In this document: piece by piece, positions 6,237 to 9,229 of the stretch
How the letters are laid out: every line of letters begins with the position of its first letter
Numbering within the stretch: position 1 is the stretch's first letter
Source of the DNA: JBBDMC01 sp964441935
GTDB lineage: Bacteria > Pseudomonadota > Alphaproteobacteria > Rhizobiales > Kaistiaceae
Assembly (NCBI GenBank): GCA_964441935.1
Contig: CAYTXI010000100.1
Location: 1-9,229 of the forward strand
Length of the DNA: 9,229 bases
Reading direction: 5' to 3'
Translations under genes and position numbers: made by a program
The notes under the pieces: generated by a model
The model's database searches: none
What the model was told of the DNA's origin: nothing
The model's input: only the letters and a program-made list of their open reading frames with translations

Positions 6237-7061
6237 TCAGGCCTGGCAGATGTAAGTGACCGTTCTGATCCGCCGTTCGGTGACGTTGCGGACCTGATTG
6301 CGCGCCATTTGCGGAAACTCGTCCCCGAGGAACGCCCGCCAAAGAACGGGGGACTTGCCGGTCTCGGCCATCAGCGCGTTCATCGCTTCGAAGAAGTGCT
6401 GGCTCTCTTCGGTCGAGTCCCACTCGCGAAGGACAGTGAAGCCGGCGTCATCGAGCAACGACCGGGTCTCTTCGGGCGTCGCCAGGTAGCTGATGGAGGG
6501 CTCGCGTGCCCACGGCACCGGGAACAGTACGTCGCCACCCTCGCCCTTGAGTACGTCGTAGACGGCGAAGATCCCAGCGGGCTTCACCACGCGCCTGGCC
6601 TCCTCGTACATCCGGTCTTTCGCGGGAATGTTCATGGCGGCGTGAATGGTCATGGCTGCATCGAAGCGATCGTCGGCGAAAGGCAAATCGGTCGCGTCTC
6701 CCTGCCGGAAGGCTACCCGGTCGGCAAGGTCCACCCACGCGCTAAGCACTTTGGCGGCGTCACAGAACGCCCGGGTCAGATCGATACCGGTAACGTGGCA
6801 GCCATAGGCTTCGGCCAGCGTGCGAGCCGGTCCCCCGATACCGCTGCCGATGTCCAGGACCTCGGAGTCCCGGTCCAACCTCATCTCGGCGGCCAACTCC
6901 AGGGTCGCCTTGCGCCCGCGAATGTGAAACTCGTCCACGACGCTGAGGTCGTCGGCCTTCAACGCTTCGCGGTCCCTGCCGGAACTGCGAAGCTGCTCGG
7001 CAATCACGCCGGCCAGATTCTCCTCGCCCGAATAGAAGGCTGCGATCGAATCGTTCAGCAT
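6237..7061 (-). CDS. Class I SAM-dependent methyltransferase, substrate unknown
   Basis: This 274-residue soluble protein is a Rossmann-fold methyltransferase. Motif I is VLDIGSGIGGPAR (68-80), GIDLT (92-96) supplies the acidic ribose-binding residue, and GDATDLPF (121-128) and VVKPAG (158-163) follow. The layout recalls the UbiE/Coq5 and sarcosine/dimethylglycine methyltransferase branch; FHIRGRKATLELA before motif I is typical of that group. The substrate cannot be assigned. The ATG at 7061 has a good binding site (GAGGGAG about six bases upstream) lying inside a G-quadruplex pattern. It follows deoA on the same strand after 116 bases and converges with add. Sampled lines are roughly 58-67% GC against 73-82% in deoA and deoB, which suggests that it joined this locus separately. 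Confidence 0.87.
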   Translation of the reverse strand: MLNDSIAAFYSGEENLAGVIAEQLRSSGRDREALKADDLSVVDEFHIRGRKATLELAAEMRLDRDSEVLDIGSGIGGPARTLAEAYGCHVTGIDLTRAFCDAAKVLSAWVDLADRVAFRQGDATDLPFADDRFDAAMTIHAAMNIPAKDRMYEEARRVVKPAGIFAVYDVLKGEGGDVLFPVPWAREPSISYLATPEETRSLLDDAGFTVLREWDSTEESQHFFEAMNALMAETGKSPVLWRAFLGDEFPQMARNQVRNVTERRIRTVTYICQA

Positions 7062-7069
7062 CTTCTTCT

Positions 7070-7097
7070 CCCTCGAGTTCCCTCTTCCCCTCCCCCC
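7070..7097 (-). promoter_or_regulatory. Putative G-quadruplex in the methyltransferase leader
   Basis: The minus strand carries four G-runs, G6-A-G4-AAGA-G3-(7 bases)-G3, which fits the canonical G3+N1-7 pattern. The last run is part of the GAGGGAG ribosome binding site and ends eight bases before the ATG at 7061. If it folds in RNA it could hide the binding site. Folding itself is not shown by sequence alone. Confidence 0.4.
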
Positions 7098-7177
7098 GGT
7101 GGTGCTTCACCGCTTGCGGGAAAATCTGGCGCCCCTGGGCATCGATTCAACCGTCCCCAGCCGACTCGTGCGATGCT

Positions 7178-8488
7178 TCAGGGGCCGATGCGTTCGTGGA
7201 TGACGGGCGCAGCCGGAGGAGGCTCGTCGCCGATGGCGTAGGCGCCGCGGAGTGAGGCTTCGGCGCGAGCGGCGGAACCTTCGTCACGTGCATGCACCAG
7301 CGCCAGGGGCTGGTCGTCACCGCCGACTTCTGCGCCTAGGCCGGCGAGACGGGTGAAGCCGACGGCATGGTCGATCGCGTCCTCGGTGCGCATGCGCCCG
7401 CCGCCCAGCTCGACCACGGTGATGCCGACGGCGCGGGTGTCGATCGCCGCGACCACGCCGGTGCGCTCGGCCAGAATCGGCCGGATGACCGGGGCAACGG
7501 GCAAGTGCTTCGCGGCGTTGCGCAGGAAATCCGGCGGGCCGCCGAGGCCGGCGACCATCGAGGCGAATATCTCGGCGGCGCGGCCGGACGAATAGGCCTC
7601 CTCGATGAGGGCGCTGCCATCGGCCGCGTCGGCGGCGATGCCGCCAAGGACAAGCAGCTCGGCGGCAAGAGCAACGGTGACCTCGTAGAGTCGGGGATCC
7701 CGCCAGACGCCGGTCAGGAACTCGACCGCGTTCATGACCTCAACGGCGTTGCCGGCAGCAGAGGCGAGGGGCTCATTCATGTCGGTGATCAGCGCGCTCG
7801 TCTTCATGCCGGCACCGTTGGCGACGTCAACCAGGCTGTCGGCGAGGGCACGCGAGTCTTCCAGCTCCCGCATGAAGGCGCCATTGCCTGTCTTGACGTC
7901 GAGGACGAGGGCACCCAAGCCGGGCTTCTTCGACAGGACCGAGGCGGTGATGAGCGGGATCGATTCGACCGTGGCGGTGACGTCGCGGATGGCGTAGAGG
8001 CGGCGGTCGGCGGGCGCGAGGTCGGCGGTTTGACCGATGACGGCACAGCCGGCCTCGGTAACGACGCGGCGGAATAGGGCGAGGTCGGGCCGGGTGGCGT
8101 AACCGGGGATCGCATCGAGCTTGTCGAGGGTGCCACCGGTGTGACCGAGGCCGCGGCCGGAGATCATTGGCACGTAGGCGCCACAGGCGGCGACGGCGGG
8201 CGCCAGCATCAGCGAGACGTTGTCGCCAACGCCGCCGGTGGAGTGCTTGTCGAGGATGGGGCCGGGAAGGCCCGACCAGTCGAGCACAGTACCCGAATCG
8301 CGCATGGCGAGTGTCAGCGTCACCGCCTCGTCACGGGTCATACCGCTGAAGAACACCGCCATGGCGAAGGCCGCGATCTGACCGTCGCCGATGGTCCCGT
8401 CGGTCAGGCCCTCAACCATGAAGGCGATCTCCTCGGCGGTGAGCGGTGCGCCGTCTCGCTTCTTGCGGATGATCTCCTGAGGAAGCAA
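7178..8488 (-). CDS. deoA: Thymidine phosphorylase
   Basis: DeoA phosphorolyses thymidine and deoxyuridine to the base and 2-deoxyribose-1-phosphate, which DeoB then isomerises. The protein is 436 residues, close to E. coli DeoA (440). LPQEIIRKKRDG opens it. DKHSTGGVGD (80-89) binds phosphate, and SGRGLGHTGGTLDKL (110-124) is the glycine-rich signature. RDVTATVESIPLITASVLSKK (168-188) contains the substrate-contacting Arg, Ser and Lys. The match along the whole length is to the proteobacterial type. The start is TTG at 8488, which gives the family N-terminus. A longer frame to a GTG at 8605 overlaps the upstream gene and adds an Arg/Pro-rich stretch unlike the family. The binding site before the TTG is poor (TGAG only), so translation may depend on coupling to the upstream gene. 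Confidence 0.95.
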   Translation of the reverse strand: MLPQEIIRKKRDGAPLTAEEIAFMVEGLTDGTIGDGQIAAFAMAVFFSGMTRDEAVTLTLAMRDSGTVLDWSGLPGPILDKHSTGGVGDNVSLMLAPAVAACGAYVPMISGRGLGHTGGTLDKLDAIPGYATRPDLALFRRVVTEAGCAVIGQTADLAPADRRLYAIRDVTATVESIPLITASVLSKKPGLGALVLDVKTGNGAFMRELEDSRALADSLVDVANGAGMKTSALITDMNEPLASAAGNAVEVMNAVEFLTGVWRDPRLYEVTVALAAELLVLGGIAADAADGSALIEEAYSSGRAAEIFASMVAGLGGPPDFLRNAAKHLPVAPVIRPILAERTGVVAAIDTRAVGITVVELGGGRMRTEDAIDHAVGFTRLAGLGAEVGGDDQPLALVHARDEGSAARAEASLRGAYAIGDEPPPAAPVIHERIGP

Positions 8489-8594
8489 TGGACTCAGTCG
8501 CGTTGACGGCGAACGGCCGGGTCGCGGCCATCGATCGTCGCGGCGGGCGCGTCTTTGCGGCGACGAACGCGGTGGAGGCCCGAGTGCACGGCGG

Positions 8595-9229
8595 TCACGC
8601 CACACCCACCCCGAGGGCGCGGTCGCGAAGGTAGCGGCGAATGATACGCTCCAGCTTGGCGGCGCCGATCGGCGCCAGCGCTTTGGTCTCCTCGTGGGTA
8701 ATCTCGGCGCCGGTCATGCCAGCGGCGAAGTTGACGACGGTCGAGATGGCGGCGCAGCGAAGGCCAAAGTAGCGACCAAGGATGATCTCGGGGACGGTCG
8801 ACATGCCGACGGCGTCGGCACCGGCCTTGCGCGCCATGCGAATCTCGGCCGGTGTTTCGAACGATGGGCCGGAGAACCACATGTAGACCCCGGTGGCGAG
8901 AGCCACGCCCTCGCGTTCGGCGGCGCCCAGCAGGGCGGCACGCAATTCCGGATCGTAGGCGGCGGTCATGCTAACGAAGCGATCGTCAGTCGACACACCG
9001 ACCAGGGGGTTGGGGCCAGAGTAGGCAATGTGATCGGTGATAAGCATCACCTCGCCAGGGCCGACCTCGGTCCGCAGTGAGCCGGCGGCATTGGTCAGGA
9101 TCAGGGTATCGCAGCCGAGGGCACTCAGTGTCGCGATCGGTTGGCGCATGGCGGCGGCGTTGGCCTGCTCGTAATAATGCTCACGGCCCGACAGGACGAC
9201 CACACCGATACCCTCCAACCAGCCGGCGA
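8595..9229 (-). CDS. punA: Purine nucleoside phosphorylase, 5' end missing
   Basis: This enzyme phosphorolyses inosine and guanosine (and deoxy forms) to the base and (deoxy)ribose-1-phosphate. The visible 210 residues are the C-terminal part of a trimeric PNP of roughly 270 residues; the frame stays open to the right edge, so the TTG at 9218 is not a true start. SGREHYYE near the left of the visible part is the phosphate and ribose region. LTNAAGS, FSGPSFETPAEIR and GADAVGMSTVPE are family signatures. The VVNFAAG segment carries the Asn that selects 6-oxopurines. It complements Add, which supplies inosine. It lies upstream of deoA on the same strand with a 106-base gap. The symbol follows the trimeric-family name; some genomes call it deoD. 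Confidence 0.95.
   Translation of the reverse strand, partial: AGWLEGIGVVVLSGREHYYEQANAAAMRQPIATLSALGCDTLILTNAAGSLRTEVGPGEVMLITDHIAYSGPNPLVGVSTDDRFVSMTAAYDPELRAALLGAAEREGVALATGVYMWFSGPSFETPAEIRMARKAGADAVGMSTVPEIILGRYFGLRCAAISTVVNFAAGMTGAEITHEETKALAPIGAAKLERIIRRYLRDRALGVGVA

Noticed and set aside
6309..7241. Plus-strand open frame of 310 codons
   Set aside because: It is antisense to the soluble methyltransferase and crosses into deoA; no motif or plausible start region.
7367..8077. Plus-strand open frame of 236 codons
   Set aside because: It mirrors deoA, whose full-length match to the family is clear.
8488..8646. Plus-strand ATG ORF of about 52 codons opposite the PNP-deoA gap
   Set aside because: No binding site, no recognisable product, and half of it lies antisense to the nucleoside phosphorylase.
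1..9229. Search for tRNA, rRNA, CRISPR arrays, insertion sequences, attachment sites or defence genes
   Set aside because: Nearly all of the window is coding for recognised metabolic families and the gaps are under 180 bases, with no repeats or motifs of these kinds.

Overview
The window is high-GC bacterial chromosome, most likely from an alphaproteobacterium of the Hyphomicrobiales (Rhizobiales) type. The evidence is the Upp variant with DPMLATANS in its PRPP loop, a phosphomannomutase that opens with GFREYDARW, a DTG aspartic protease of the TIGR02281 type, and a CtrA-like box. This placement comes from remembered family features, not from a search. Nothing looks like a phage, plasmid, insertion sequence, CRISPR array, tRNA or rRNA. 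No stretch without a gene exceeds about 180 bases.

The left half (1-3839) is a minus-strand run of five genes. Read in transcription order they are upp (uracil phosphoribosyltransferase), an integral-membrane methyltransferase of the isoprenylcysteine/PEMT type, a short-chain dehydrogenase resembling D-xylose/L-arabinose 1-dehydrogenases, a membrane-anchored retropepsin-like protease, and the first 276 codons of a phosphomannomutase/phosphoglucomutase that runs off the left edge. upp faces deoB across a 179-bp divergent intergenic region.

The centre (4019-6210) holds deoB and add on the plus strand, overlapping by the 4 bp GTGA. They converge on a minus-strand block made of a purine nucleoside phosphorylase (5' end cut by the right edge), deoA and a soluble SAM-dependent methyltransferase.

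Five genes form a nucleoside catabolism and base-salvage set. Add converts adenosine to inosine, and the purine nucleoside phosphorylase releases the base and (deoxy)ribose-1-phosphate. DeoA does the same for thymidine and deoxyuridine. DeoB isomerises the 1-phosphates to 5-phosphates, and Upp captures uracil as UMP. No cytidine deaminase or deoC is visible. The two methyltransferases and the dehydrogenase have no evident role in this pathway, and the sampled lines of these genes are less GC-rich than those of deoA and deoB.

I found no convincing new multigene system. The more interesting signals are small: a canonical G-quadruplex pattern overlapping the ribosome binding site of the soluble methyltransferase, a CtrA-like box beside a consensus TTGACA upstream of the protease, a possible coupling ORF between the nucleoside phosphorylase and deoA, and the rearranged layout of the salvage genes.
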